From assembly GCF_003951285.1 (NCBI RefSeq), contig NZ_RXFQ01000004.1, forward strand, positions 124,001 to 188,000: a DNA stretch of 64,000 bases. Reading direction: 5' to 3'. The notes under the pieces were generated by a model. It ran no database searches. It was not told the DNA's origin and saw nothing but the letters and a program-made list of their open reading frames with translations. Source of the stretch: Variovorax beijingensis (lineage in GTDB: Bacteria; Pseudomonadota; Gammaproteobacteria; Burkholderiales; Burkholderiaceae_C). Every line of letters begins with the position of its first letter. Position 1 is the stretch's first letter. This document shows positions 21,201 through 24,878 of the stretch, piece after piece. Both the position numbers and the translations under genes were made by a program.

Positions 21201-21435
21201 TAATGCCACCATTACGGCAGTAGAAGTCGACGCTTCGCTTCTCGAAAAATTGAGGTCTACCGCTGTTTACGACAAGAGTGACGCCGCAAGATTAAATCCA
21301 ACCGCACCTTTGAGGGTGGATATAAATAAGGCTCCAGATCAGTTTGGCCTACGAACATCGGAACAGATCCAATGGTTGAGAGATACCCTCAGGCCTTCTA
21401 CAATCAGAATAATTGACCCTCGAGATTTAAAATAA
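6274..21435 (+). CDS. Giant Rhs/YD-repeat polymorphic toxin-like protein
   Basis: About 5053 residues of tandem YD repeats (YDxxGRL-type motifs such as YDAAGQLTQI and YDKNGRLVSV, dozens of copies). In Rhs/TcC proteins these build a beta-cage that encloses a C-terminal toxin. Extra modules break the repeats: a carbohydrate-binding-like domain near residues 1650-1815, a bulb-type lectin domain near 2600-2710, three Fn3-like repeats near 2940-3380, a Tyr-rich stretch near 3385-3530, and a LysM domain near 4297-4350. A hydrophobic Gly/Ala-rich region follows, then a variable AT-rich tip from about 4918. I see no classical signal peptide, no PAAR domain, and no neighbouring VgrG. The ATG at 6274 is preferred because MVAIVSGNSLGL looks like a natural N terminus; a TTG at 6226 with AGGAGG upstream is an alternative. 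Confidence 0.9.
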   Translation: MVAIVSGNSLGLSLASLATLGQRGTQGTAGQGRNGEQAFVNIANGNLVLQDFDDKLVGRGLDIQAVRTYNSQGLLNDDNADNWIVGAYGQRVQLAGTVAAAGSTLTRTDRDGASATYTWDVARSLYVSPAGAGAFDTIAYDSAALRFTWTDGSTGLLERYESTGQGRLLLASDPAGNTLTYAYNTNGTLQSMVDANGETTYFDYTGTNLTQIRTVASAANGGAALTRVRYAYDSANRLSTVTVDLSPEDNSIADGQTYVTTYTYDGTSKRVASVTQKDGTSLAFTYVLVGADYRVATVKDGLGQTTSYTYDTTARSTTVTDPLGLVSVYSYDAAGQLTQIKAPPVGGVSQLTLFSYDASGNVTLVTDPQGFAVTMQYDAYGNQTLQRDAAGNTVTRTFDARNQLLTETVYLAPDPDGAGTAQPSQPATTRYVYDSTGKNQLRFVLSPEGRVTEYRYDSYGQRTSALQYAAGKYDVSALGTAAAPTEAVLATWSAAQDRTQASRTDTVYDARGQVQKNTVFSKVDAAGNGIADGSQSVTQYVYDRAGLLLSSISATAGTTQYTYDGKGRQLSAQNALSQTTLTSYDDANNKTVVTLANGLTTTSAYDKNGRLVSVTQGSALNANLGTTTNYYDKSGRLYQQVDPTGARTGRLYDEAGRLVAEIDGNNRVTEYVYDKNNQLTQKIVYATAANAPAVTAYFTDPNSAPVNRLSAIRPASSASDQKSWRVYDSAGRLARTIDAAGAVTDLRYDGGSRLVGTTQYSQLIATATLGTAPTLATTAPTANAASDRVTRRFYDNDGLLLATLDAEGYLTESRYDAEGRLVTQVSYATATAAALRATGTLAQLIPAANAQDQTSRWLYDAQGRVLAQIDAEGHMTENVYDGNGNVASSTRYVVRVDATLLSQMTTATTVAALRPASSAGFQTTAIVYDKLNRVTQRTNHEGTVSRYEYDSAGNLVKTTNAVGTTEVQTINARYDLQGRLTGELTAEGGALLVAGQTQAQIDAVWSQYGLTHAYDAAGRRLGTTDAYGNRTLFFYDLNGRLTHSVNALGEVTEQQYDTLGQLSATIRYGTRLGSTAGLAGGLVTAALATAIDGIRNAALDSKQSFTYAVTGKLASSTDELGNLTQSSYNAFGDLTGRTQALGGGSQLVQSMSVDRRGLVTGTVQDASGINAITSAIYDAFGRLTRSTDANGNVRQQSFDRLGRTITTTDALSGVRSTSYDAFDRVMTQTDALGRVTTYTYDKTLRRVVIKTPENISVATVYTRLGQKQTVVDGNGNTTSYSYDRNGNLLSTATALATATSSYDRSGRLSQTRDANGNVVTLAYDAANRLLTRTVDPTGLALATTYKYDAKGRQIEVTDPNGTLTRIVYDLKGQVTSQAIDPAGLNLVTQYTYDAAGHTLTVVNPNGATTQYSYDKLGRRTQERIDPAGLNITRSYAYDKNGNLTSSTGANGQVTRYAYDAENRLAYTLDPVGGLQRIRYDAEGRVVQTIGYATAIDATGLPAAPTIAQLDAKVVVNAARDSVEHRVLDKDGRQVATVNGLGEVVKYTYDANGNVIERVAYANRIVMASWTAGTVPAPTADAARDLRLRSVYDQLNRAIYTIDGVGAVKRTFYDAKGNVVERIAYAVPVPVATAATAAALAAAVALATNPQQAGSNLLTQSEFANGVGDASARGGAATAAAMTGFAGAIRLASDTVSSYAYKSFTTIPGETYTLSVIVEMEDGQPPSFANASASSAANSFGLALFSGATNPTNYAVQNLGGGRYRVSVTGVAPAPGAHSYSVVYFGAIKYAGNDTRAFRVSGYQLDQANAASTYTPTTTTPVAHVASGTRERFIYDRADRLIWLADGVGAVTKQVYDKNGNLLKTVQYATAISGGMVPSSVAASAGDRITDRVYDQANRQTFVIDATGALTEAVYDKNGNVTTRYSYATRIAVPTAASKLTEAQAKAARVYDYAGADRVERAAFDAADRKILGVDATGAVTETSFDAAGNAVRSTSYATLVNLTSLQGNWTASATTLRALITANTATDRVVKRSFDAAGRLAYSVDPMGFVTRTAYDGLSRIVQTTEYSLAIPAATANTAEAIAAAIVLQAAQDRTNSFTYDAASRLLSSIDALGLTESYGYNGLGQKVTFTNRKGSVWTYAYDAGGRLTKETSPAVEVTTVIPDASGKLVVDPTRSGSAGIVTQMTYDALGNLTSRTEAVGRAEQRTTSYEYDAVGHQVRVIYPPVGVYNPAGDALTTNGAGGLASRTELTRTLDTLTTYNVFGEAIANRDVAGSFSYKTYDLLGRVGYEVDALGFVTGYQYNAWGEVTELKRFGVGTTLTSGNPASLSAAQVSAAVNAAGVNHGADRTLTTSYDRAGRAAKVVESSAYTYDSSAALGAQYATAGRTTVNTYNAFGDLTRIGLLKNAGQNTWVYTNNYYNQKSQQVASVDALGYLTTQAFDGAGNMTVRTEFAKAVAAWNPASAPAAVPTAVADAANDRQTIFAFDRAGRKTSETRVSVEFSASSNGTSARANLVTSFAYDAVGNLTRTTDASGAATYSYYDALGRVRATAAPSTSNGLLTAVTKYQRDAYGNVAVKTETHVYKSSTGADALAAPGPTTLTPGQSLTPGQGIYSPDGRYLFTLQTDGNLVVYDRHDNMQALWNSQTAGSGADKFTFQADGNLVLFAGTQAVWTINKAGQGGTQLVMQGDGNLVLYTASNAPVWHLNATDNNSQINPDRVTYTQYDKLGHATQSTDAAGFNHYSSYDALGNIAKEWQLVTDGDNVSSTLFRAYQYDKLGQQTHVIDPASRSKVSGGTVTIVTQAQAGLVDTAMEYNAFGEMTAKGVGGGRQEYFDYDNAGRVWRTNSGDGVDKVALYDLLGNQTAQITSYGTASGNADLRAFTNPDSVAVADLRRTDTIYDVLGRVTSTIAPRRSEWTGGAQISRLFSQGSVAGSSNPTRDESGMVNGRSGTNTVSLAWSPVRSLGSGDIKVVMQYTTQVYPLTPPVLDANGNPVTTDESGNPLPPPQMAGGQTREQTRIVTNAAENTNSLTMTWEDAWNDANGGIGRVTKLTIYKKDVYGNWQPVITEGSLGYSGQVIDVDAPDDLSTSMRMQIRPAGSAGDTGWVDAPLLNFGDLLRYNASALPPGSYQYRVTQTTTAGVASVTASGTVTLTSPPLSLISVPMAFYQMGPASGGLFTWSSPGTSVEQVFRYRLAGSTGAWITQPVAARGNGRDGVDVTALAAGTYDYELLWTHAGEGVPYAHATGQIASSGITPPRWVPPVNLPVITGAAIRTVGTGGNDESGAPIGTPLTVIEWPYSSVLNAGNGVTFQYRPVGGSAWSSLPVVNLAGSNESSFPIGAQRVDITNLAAGRYEYRILATLTSGTTTQSVGQATGILDNQKTPIMETRSGVNVVPYLVQVGSDPIYSLDENGNIIYETVWETQYQTRTDPVYGWVQVPRTEAYQVAVQGPPQTTTDESGNVVVVRDAWGNIQYTTVYETRYRTVYDNYLVITGWQNVTYPVQVPVQKPIILGYQPRYETRYQYVPYTYEVQVGTTAPSVQDNTPPYTAGYWVPLIPALFASSTTTVAGSAAVSQNNTNGADAVQTPATQGTSSSPRPVVNQNTDRWGNVVSISDPRSAGWVTTYRYNANNQLIEQKQTDANGVQGTSGAAVTQLFYDKMGRQVAVKDANGKIQGQVYDARGNLVQELHADGGVIRNSYNVFGDKVSATDALASNPTLTRFAYDNLGRLLTTTRGVVQVFNANTANNIPQLVDTRAIVESSTWDQAGRKLSQTNGNGETIRYAYDLQGRVVRTIQPMGQSTKTAYDALGNKIAEVDGNGYMATWSYSYFGKVLTHTDFGGRAYTYTYDKAGQLTFDSGANREYTYNIEGLLARTYDRTTGQDARYEYDLAGNRVREWFAQGGVVYKDNHIAYDALGRMRWVADGRAFVNIEYDKVGNRTRIKTHVLDQDTSLDSDLYFQYDAMNRQTVVNAVDAAGNLGGQGHRIAYDHNGNRTSDTWWGNRVLTVDGQSQIVGFDEAGAAIYSTTAKQYVTSQGYTTEAYRYDALARLASVVRDGVQTDVRLYDGASRVVQTGPAGTLPVGYVNALLGTTWNGQTLAGTGSETRISAYNANGQITRQDVFDSQNARKYTIGYGALAAPIVPGMGTAGGYDGAGNLLGYTVWNFLGQSSVTNYANTYSRAEGYRQTATVGTSNVTLPGGTNWYYGNGNELTGVGDVTQPLNNRTFVSDMEGNILSSRYLASGEEQRQLVVNGEVLGQYGRIRDANNPSAPNGVPLFQTKAEFNFGYRPIDGSYPSASPGTYAVSAGDTLQSIARGAYGDEGLWYLIADANGLSGNADLKSGQVLTIPTKVGAANNANSFKPYDPSMVVGDTNPNMPMPQAKEGGGCGGLGQIIVAVVAVVVAFFTQQWYLVNVAGYGSTAAAIGAGAYGSLAAAGAVAGAVGSIASQVVGVAIGAQDSFSWKGVALGAIGGGVAGGLSGAGLLPQTESAFLNGAIRGAVSNAASQGIAVVTGLQSKFDWKSVAASAIGGGVAQGLNSAMGYDLKTMPFDFGKSFVSGFGGALTSAVVRGGKVSGAQVAADAFGNIIGDSLAAANSSIPGPVGAEERSRIMGYFADRPALGNYGAAAGQNHGLSMAAEQRLQTGQTVSDAYGPVNSFDPTADRLSLSSGPNAADSMRVYVKPDGTRVIVIGDGSTPGSGGGSIGSRGTVGRGELSSSAMYAAGAGDIRETVTPITGDGDNVYMDSRGVTHVESRRMTAAEMAAFDAENGLGPFGPTSISTSTATPTGPVEGFFTFNPAGRFAKGAASTAYDAWTALPRAVIGVGKLAGDAVGYASNALFPQRSVLTGESIPYQPSSGLIQSIQRNGLAGTVGGGIVGTVRNAPGIGLVGSLYAPNRDWGNVGAQAFNTTVAGAGAVASLRGSNTVTLYRVDDAGFAPRISADGAIPVVTTGAGNERALFVNIGQPLRAQEFALINRGGNATITAVEVDASLLEKLRSTAVYDKSDAARLNPTAPLRVDINKAPDQFGLRTSEQIQWLRDTLRPSTIRIIDPRDLK
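11230..11730 (+). other. Carbohydrate-binding-like module inserted in Rhs repeats
   Basis: Between YD repeats the protein carries a non-repeat segment of about 165 residues beginning NLLTQSEFANGVG and continuing with YKSFTTIPGETYTLSVIVE and YRVSVTGVAPAPGAHSY. This is the pattern of jelly-roll carbohydrate-binding or phage tail-spike domains. The DNA from 11395 to 11660 is less GC-rich than the surrounding repeats, consistent with a later insertion. Family is by resemblance only. Confidence 0.5.
14075..14402 (+). other. Bulb-type (mannose-binding) lectin domain within Rhs protein
   Basis: About 108 residues with three copies of the QxDGNLVxY signature: LQTDGNLVVYDRHD, FQADGNLVLFAGTQ and MQGDGNLVLYTASN, each followed by a Trp (ALWNSQ, AVWTIN, PVWHLN). 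These are the hallmarks of the GNA/B-lectin fold, whose QxDxNxVxY motifs bind mannose. YD repeats resume directly after it. Confidence 0.88.
15090..16410 (+). repeat. Three Fn3-like repeats within Rhs protein
   Basis: Three divergent units of roughly 95-130 residues end in related strands: LPPGSYQYRVTQTTTAG, LAAGTYDYELLWTHAGEG and LAAGRYEYRILATLTSGTT. Each is preceded by a segment giving FRYRLAGS or FQYRPVGG. The pattern is that of fibronectin III-like beta sandwiches used as spacers in surface proteins. Confidence 0.55.
16430..16890 (+). other. Tyrosine-rich repeat stretch within Rhs protein
   Basis: About 150 residues rich in Tyr, Thr and Val built from variants of YETxYxT: VWETQYQTRTDPVYGW, VYETRYRTVYDNY, YETRYQYVPYTYEVQV. 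Two copies of DE(N/S)GN separate them. It is neither a YD repeat nor Fn3-like and I do not recognise it. Confidence 0.5.
17857..18644 (+). repeat. Parent segment of the duplicated Rhs block
   Basis: The segment of the Rhs gene that is repeated at 22749-23536 with about 99% identity. It encodes YD repeats close to the conserved end of the core. Two such blocks in direct orientation 4.9 kb apart can recombine, which would remove or swap everything between them: the LysM region, tip, immunity gene and DUF4291 gene. Confidence 0.88.
19160..19325 (+). other. LysM domain within Rhs protein
   Basis: The residues YAVSAGDTLQSIARGAYGD, then LWYLIADANGL, then LKSGQVLTIPT fit a single LysM peptidoglycan-binding motif of about 50 residues. 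It sits at the end of the Rhs core, just before a Gly/Ala-rich hydrophobic segment and the variable tip. Confidence 0.85.
21028..21432 (+). other. Variable AT-rich C-terminal tip of Rhs protein (candidate toxin)
   Basis: The last 135 residues start at NTVTLYRVDDAGF. GC content falls from about 65% to under 50%, as in horizontally exchanged Rhs toxin tips. TLYRVDD, ALFVNIGQPLRAQEF, ITAVEVDASLLEKL and TSEQIQWLRDTL are arranged loosely like ADP-ribosyltransferase-fold toxins (an early Arg and a late Glu), but the central Ser-Thr-Ser element is not clear. Function should be treated as unknown. Confidence 0.45.
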
Positions 21436-21444
21436 AGGAAAAAA

Positions 21445-21774
21445 TTGACCAAGGTTTTTATCATTCCATTTCACGTCAAAAGAATGGAAACCTCAATCAT
21501 GCCCTCCAATCTCAAGGCGGCATATGTCAGCTGCTATGTTGCTGGCGATAACTACATCGAGGCCTCGGAAAAATCGCTTAAAAAGCTTATTTCAGACGGA
21601 CTTCATCCAGAAGAAATTTTGCAACCAATTCATGTAATGGATTCGAAGGACTGGACTCGACACGTCGATGAAAAATGGAATGCATTTTCTGCATCTTTGC
21701 CTACTCAAGCCGAATTTGAGAAGGCAATCAAAGAGGGTCAAATTGTGTATGGTCCATTTGGCTCATACAGCTAA
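21445..21774 (+). CDS. Putative immunity protein for the Rhs tip
   Basis: A small acidic cytoplasmic protein of 109 residues from TTG at 21445, which has AAGGA about six bases upstream. In-frame ATGs at 21484 and 21499 would give 96 or 91 residues; the later MPSNLKAAYVSCYVAG is also a natural-looking start. It begins nine bases after the Rhs stop, shares the low GC of the tip, and has no membrane segment. Position, size and base composition are those of an immunity gene paired with a polymorphic toxin. The conserved-looking ends are AAYVSCYVAGDNYIEASEKSL and QIVYGPFGSYS. I do not recognise the family; the role is inferred from context. Confidence 0.6.
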   Translation: MTKVFIIPFHVKRMETSIMPSNLKAAYVSCYVAGDNYIEASEKSLKKLISDGLHPEEILQPIHVMDSKDWTRHVDEKWNAFSASLPTQAEFEKAIKEGQIVYGPFGSYS

Positions 21775-21869
21775 AGGCTAAATTTTCATCGAAATTGATT
21801 GCAAAAGTCAGCTTATCTTCAGGTATCCAATCGACGCGCCGATTCCTTTTGCTGCTCGTGCCTAGCAAT

Positions 21870-22538
21870 CTAAATCTTCTCCTCCAATTTGACTATCTTC
21901 AAGTCCGGGTACGGCCGTTCCTCGGGCAGCTCGGCATATGCCGCGCTTATTTCTTGGGCCAGAACTAATGAATGGACGCGATGAGCGAGCGCGGTTGCAT
22001 CGGTAATCTTTCGAATCCACTGTCGCACATATAGCTCTACCGCGTCCTTATTTAGTCCAATTTGAATGGCACGATGCTCAAGCGGTTGCAAGAGCACATC
22101 ACGCTCCGGGTCCCATTGGATACGCACGGGTGAATTGCTCTTCAACTTGACCCACTCCTCCTTGCTCATGAACCTATCGGGGTGGCTCAAGCAACTGTTG
22201 GATAGAGCCCACTCGAACCCTTCGCGCGTAATGTCGATCGCCAGAATGCGCTTCTGATCCTCGTCCTTCAATCCCCAGCCGGACCGATACATCATCCAAA
22301 GAAAGGAGGGCTTGATCCACGTCATTCGCTCCATCTTGAATGGTGGCGAAACGAAAGTGCCGTGAGCCAATGCAGAATCGGCTATCTCATCCGAAAACGC
22401 TTGGTAGACCCGAATCGTGCTGGCGTCGTATGTCGCGCGGATTTGCTGGTGGGGAATAAGGCTGGCCTTCGGATGGCTCGCCGTGTCAGGCGAGAGTTGC
22501 TTAAGGCGTTCAAGCAGGCGTGATTCGATGACAGTCAT
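21870..22538 (-). CDS. DUF4291 domain-containing protein
   Basis: A 222-residue protein matching DUF4291 along its whole length: IRATYDASTIRVYQAF near the start, then RMTWIKPSFLWMMYRSGWG, and ILAIDITREGFEWAL. The family is widespread and its function is unknown. The ATG at 22538 has AAAGGA eight bases upstream. The gene is convergent with the immunity gene across about 95 AT-rich bases. It interrupts the Rhs locus, lying between the main gene and the orphan copy, so it may have arrived with a rearrangement, although it does not look like a toxin or immunity protein. Confidence 0.9.
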   Translation of the reverse strand: MTVIESRLLERLKQLSPDTASHPKASLIPHQQIRATYDASTIRVYQAFSDEIADSALAHGTFVSPPFKMERMTWIKPSFLWMMYRSGWGLKDEDQKRILAIDITREGFEWALSNSCLSHPDRFMSKEEWVKLKSNSPVRIQWDPERDVLLQPLEHRAIQIGLNKDAVELYVRQWIRKITDATALAHRVHSLVLAQEISAAYAELPEERPYPDLKIVKLEEKI

Positions 22539-22748
22539 GAGGAGGTTCCTTTCTCGGGAAAGCGGCTCTTCGGTTGTACCTCAGGTCTTGCTCGACGCTC
22601 AGCTTTGTAACGCAAAGGCCTCGATACGGCGGGTATGCAGGGCCCGCTGCTCCTTCGGCCACTAGAACTGCGATTGCACGCGCGAGTACTAAATGCCGTT
22701 GGCAGTGCATTGGGAGACAGCCTTGCTGGGGCAACGGAGACCATCCGC

Positions 22749-23536
22749 TACACCTACAACATCGAAGGCCTGCTGGCACGCACCTACGACCGCACCACGG
22801 GCCAGGACGCCCGCTACGAGTACGACCTGGCCGGCAACCGCGTGCGCGAGTGGTTCGCCCAGGGCGGCGTGGTCTACAAGGACAACCACATCGCCTACGA
22901 CGCCCTGGGCCGCATGCGCTGGGTGGCCGACGGGCGCGCGTTCGTGAACATCGAGTACGACAAGGTCGGCAACCGCACCCGCATCAAGACCCACGTGCTC
23001 GACCAGGACACCAGCCTGGACAGCGACCTGTACTTCCAGTACGACGCGATGAACCGCCAGACGGTGGTCAACGCGGTCGATGCCGCCGGCAACCTGGGCG
23101 GCCAGGGCCACCGCATCGCCTACGACCACAACGGCAACCGCACCAGCGACACCTGGTGGGGCAACCGCGTGCTCACGGTGGACGGCCAGAGCCAGATCAT
23201 CGGCTACGACGAGGCCGGCGCGGCCATCTACAGCACCACCGCCAAGCAATACGTCACCAGCCAGGGCTACACCACCGAGGCCTACCGCTACGACGCGCTC
23301 GCTCGCCTGGCCAGCGTGGTGCGCGACGGCGTGCAGACCGACGTGCGCCTGTACGACGGCGCCAGCCGCGTGGTGCAGACCGGCCCCGCGGGCACCCTGC
23401 CCGTGGGCTATGTCAACGCCCTGCTGGGCACCACCTGGAACGGCCAGACCCTGGCGGGCACGGGCAGCGAGACGCGCATCAGCGCCTACAACGCCAACGG
23501 CCAGATCACGCGCTAGGACGTGTTCGACAGCCAGAA
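22749..23536 (+). pseudogene. Orphan Rhs fragment, near-identical copy of 17857-18644
   Basis: A 788-bp stretch aligns without gaps to 17857-18644 of the giant Rhs gene at a constant offset of 4892 bases. I find six substitutions: 22778, 23199, 23201, 23206, 23249 and 23514. The last turns CAG into TAG, so the frame stops at 23516. The open frame can be followed back to 22635, but bases before 22731 do not match the parent. There is no start, no complete domain and no tip, so this is a displaced remnant rather than a working gene. The very high identity implies a recent duplication or ongoing gene conversion. Confidence 0.88.
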
Positions 23537-23761
23537 GCATCGGAGGCTGGTCGCCACGCCGTGTTGCCAACGCAAGCCTTTGCGATGATCGAGATCACCG
23601 GCACCGCACTCGCACTACCCTTCATCAACCGAAGGCTTTGCCCACACCCAACTCCGCGCGACAATCCACCCTGCGGCGGCCGCACCGCTTGCGAATTTCC
23701 TGCCTCGACACCTCGCCAACCGTGAATGCTCGATGCACAACAACCAACCGAAGACCGATCG
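23537..23761. other. Non-coding stretch after the Rhs fragment
   Basis: 225 bases between the end of the duplicated Rhs block and the TPR gene. No Rhs similarity, RBS-supported gene, tRNA-like fold or strong inverted repeat is seen. The right break of homology is abrupt after AGCCAGAA (23529-23536). Confidence 0.5.
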
Positions 23762-24349
23762 ATGCAAAGCTCAGAACTGAATTCGTTCGATGCCCTGATG
23801 TCCAGCGCCATGGCAGCAAGCCAGGTCAATGACGGCCCGCAAGCCATCGATTTGTTCCAGCAGGCCAGCGCTGCCGACCCGGGCGCCGCCCTGCCCCAGT
23901 TTCTGCTGGGTGCGGAGTTCGCGGCGCTGGGCGACATGACGCAGGCCGAAGCCGCTTTTGCCAATGCAACGCGGCTGGCTCCTGGCTTCCCGATGGCTCG
24001 CTACCAGCTCGGCCTTCTGCAGTTCAGCTCCGGCCGCGCAGCCATCGCGCTGCTCACCTGGCAGCCGCTGCTCGATCTGCCGGCTGCCGATCCCCTGCCG
24101 CATTTCGTCAATGGCTTTGCGGCCCTTGCGCAAGACCGTTTCGACGAAGCCCTCCGGCACTACGAACAAGGGCTGGCGCTCAACACCACGAACGAAGCAC
24201 TGTCGGGCGATATCGAAAAAGTCGTGGCTGGCATCAAGGCCCTGGTCGAGAGTTCCGCCGCCGCGGCGCCCGATGCCGGCACGGCCGACGACGAGGCCTC
24301 GAACCACGTGCTGCTGGCCAACTACCATCAGCAGGGCCGCGCGCATTGA
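23762..24349 (+). CDS. TPR-like protein (unknown role)
   Basis: About 195 residues of helical repeats resembling TPRs: AIDLFQQASAADPGAALPQF, EAAFANATRLAPGFPMARYQL, EALRHYEQGLALN. There is no signal peptide or membrane segment, so it is probably a cytoplasmic scaffold or chaperone. The start is uncertain: ATG at 23762 (MQSSELNSF) is chosen, while ATG at 23726 adds 12 residues; neither has a clear RBS. It precedes another small gene by 31 bases on the same strand and faces the flagellar operon, whose last gene is also a TPR protein. A link to flagellar assembly is only suggested by this position. Confidence 0.7.
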   Translation: MQSSELNSFDALMSSAMAASQVNDGPQAIDLFQQASAADPGAALPQFLLGAEFAALGDMTQAEAAFANATRLAPGFPMARYQLGLLQFSSGRAAIALLTWQPLLDLPAADPLPHFVNGFAALAQDRFDEALRHYEQGLALNTTNEALSGDIEKVVAGIKALVESSAAAAPDAGTADDEASNHVLLANYHQQGRAH

Positions 24350-24380
24350 TTGATCTGCAACGCATCTGCACGCCTTGGCC

Positions 24381-24830
24381 ATGATCGATCCAACGACGCA
24401 GCTCGCCGCGATGATTCGTGCGCAGTTCGGCGCGCAGTTTCGGGCGCAGGCCCAGGCCAGGGAGCGCGGCGTGGCCGGGCGCGAAGCCCCCCACGATGCG
24501 CGGACAACGGCCGGCGGCAAGCTGCAGCCGCAGTCGCCCTCCCCCGCATCGAACAGCAGCGACGCAGAGATCCAGCAGATGGTGGCGCTGCGCGTACGTG
24601 CGCTGTCGCCAGACGATCCGCAGCGGCAGCGCAAGGCCTTCCGGCTGTTTCTCGAATCGGTGCTGATGCAGGCGTTCGGCCGCGAGCGGCTCGACGACAG
24701 GGGATTCGACCAGATGGTCGACGCGGTTCTGGAGCGGATGGAAGGCGATGCCGAGCTGCACGCCGCCTTGCGCGAAGCGGGCGATCTTCTGCTGGCGGAT
24801 GCACAGCCTGGGCCAGGCCCCTCGCGCTAG
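24381..24830 (+). CDS. Hypothetical protein (149 aa)
   Basis: I do not recognise this protein. It begins MIDPTTQLAAMIRAQFGAQF, a Gln/Ala/Arg-rich helix, followed by a Pro/Ser-rich linker near residues 45-60. The C-terminal half is charged and predicted helical (ALSPDDPQRQRKAFRLFLES, GFDQMVDAVLERMEGDAELH). No signal peptide, cysteine motif or membrane segment is seen. It follows the TPR gene by 31 bases and probably shares its transcript. The convergent TPR gene ends at 24879. A secretion-system accessory role is possible from context but not supported by a motif. Confidence 0.6.
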   Translation: MIDPTTQLAAMIRAQFGAQFRAQAQARERGVAGREAPHDARTTAGGKLQPQSPSPASNSSDAEIQQMVALRVRALSPDDPQRQRKAFRLFLESVLMQAFGRERLDDRGFDQMVDAVLERMEGDAELHAALREAGDLLLADAQPGPGPSR

Positions 24831-24841
24831 CGTTTCGGCCG

Positions 24842-24865
24842 GCGCGGTCGCGATCGCGACCGCGC
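24842..24865. terminator. 24-bp perfect palindrome between convergent genes
   Basis: GCGCGGTCGCGA is followed immediately by its exact reverse complement. It lies 12 bases after the stop at 24830 and 14 bases before the converging TPR gene's end. As RNA it would form a GC-rich hairpin in either direction, but no T-tract follows, so a bidirectional terminator is a guess. Confidence 0.4.
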
Positions 24866-24878
24866 GCGAATCAATCCA

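Noticed and set aside
22635..23516. The orphan Rhs frame as a functional small Rhs or toxin cartridge
   Set aside because: It has no start or tip, begins outside homology and ends at a nonsense codon inside conserved YD repeats.
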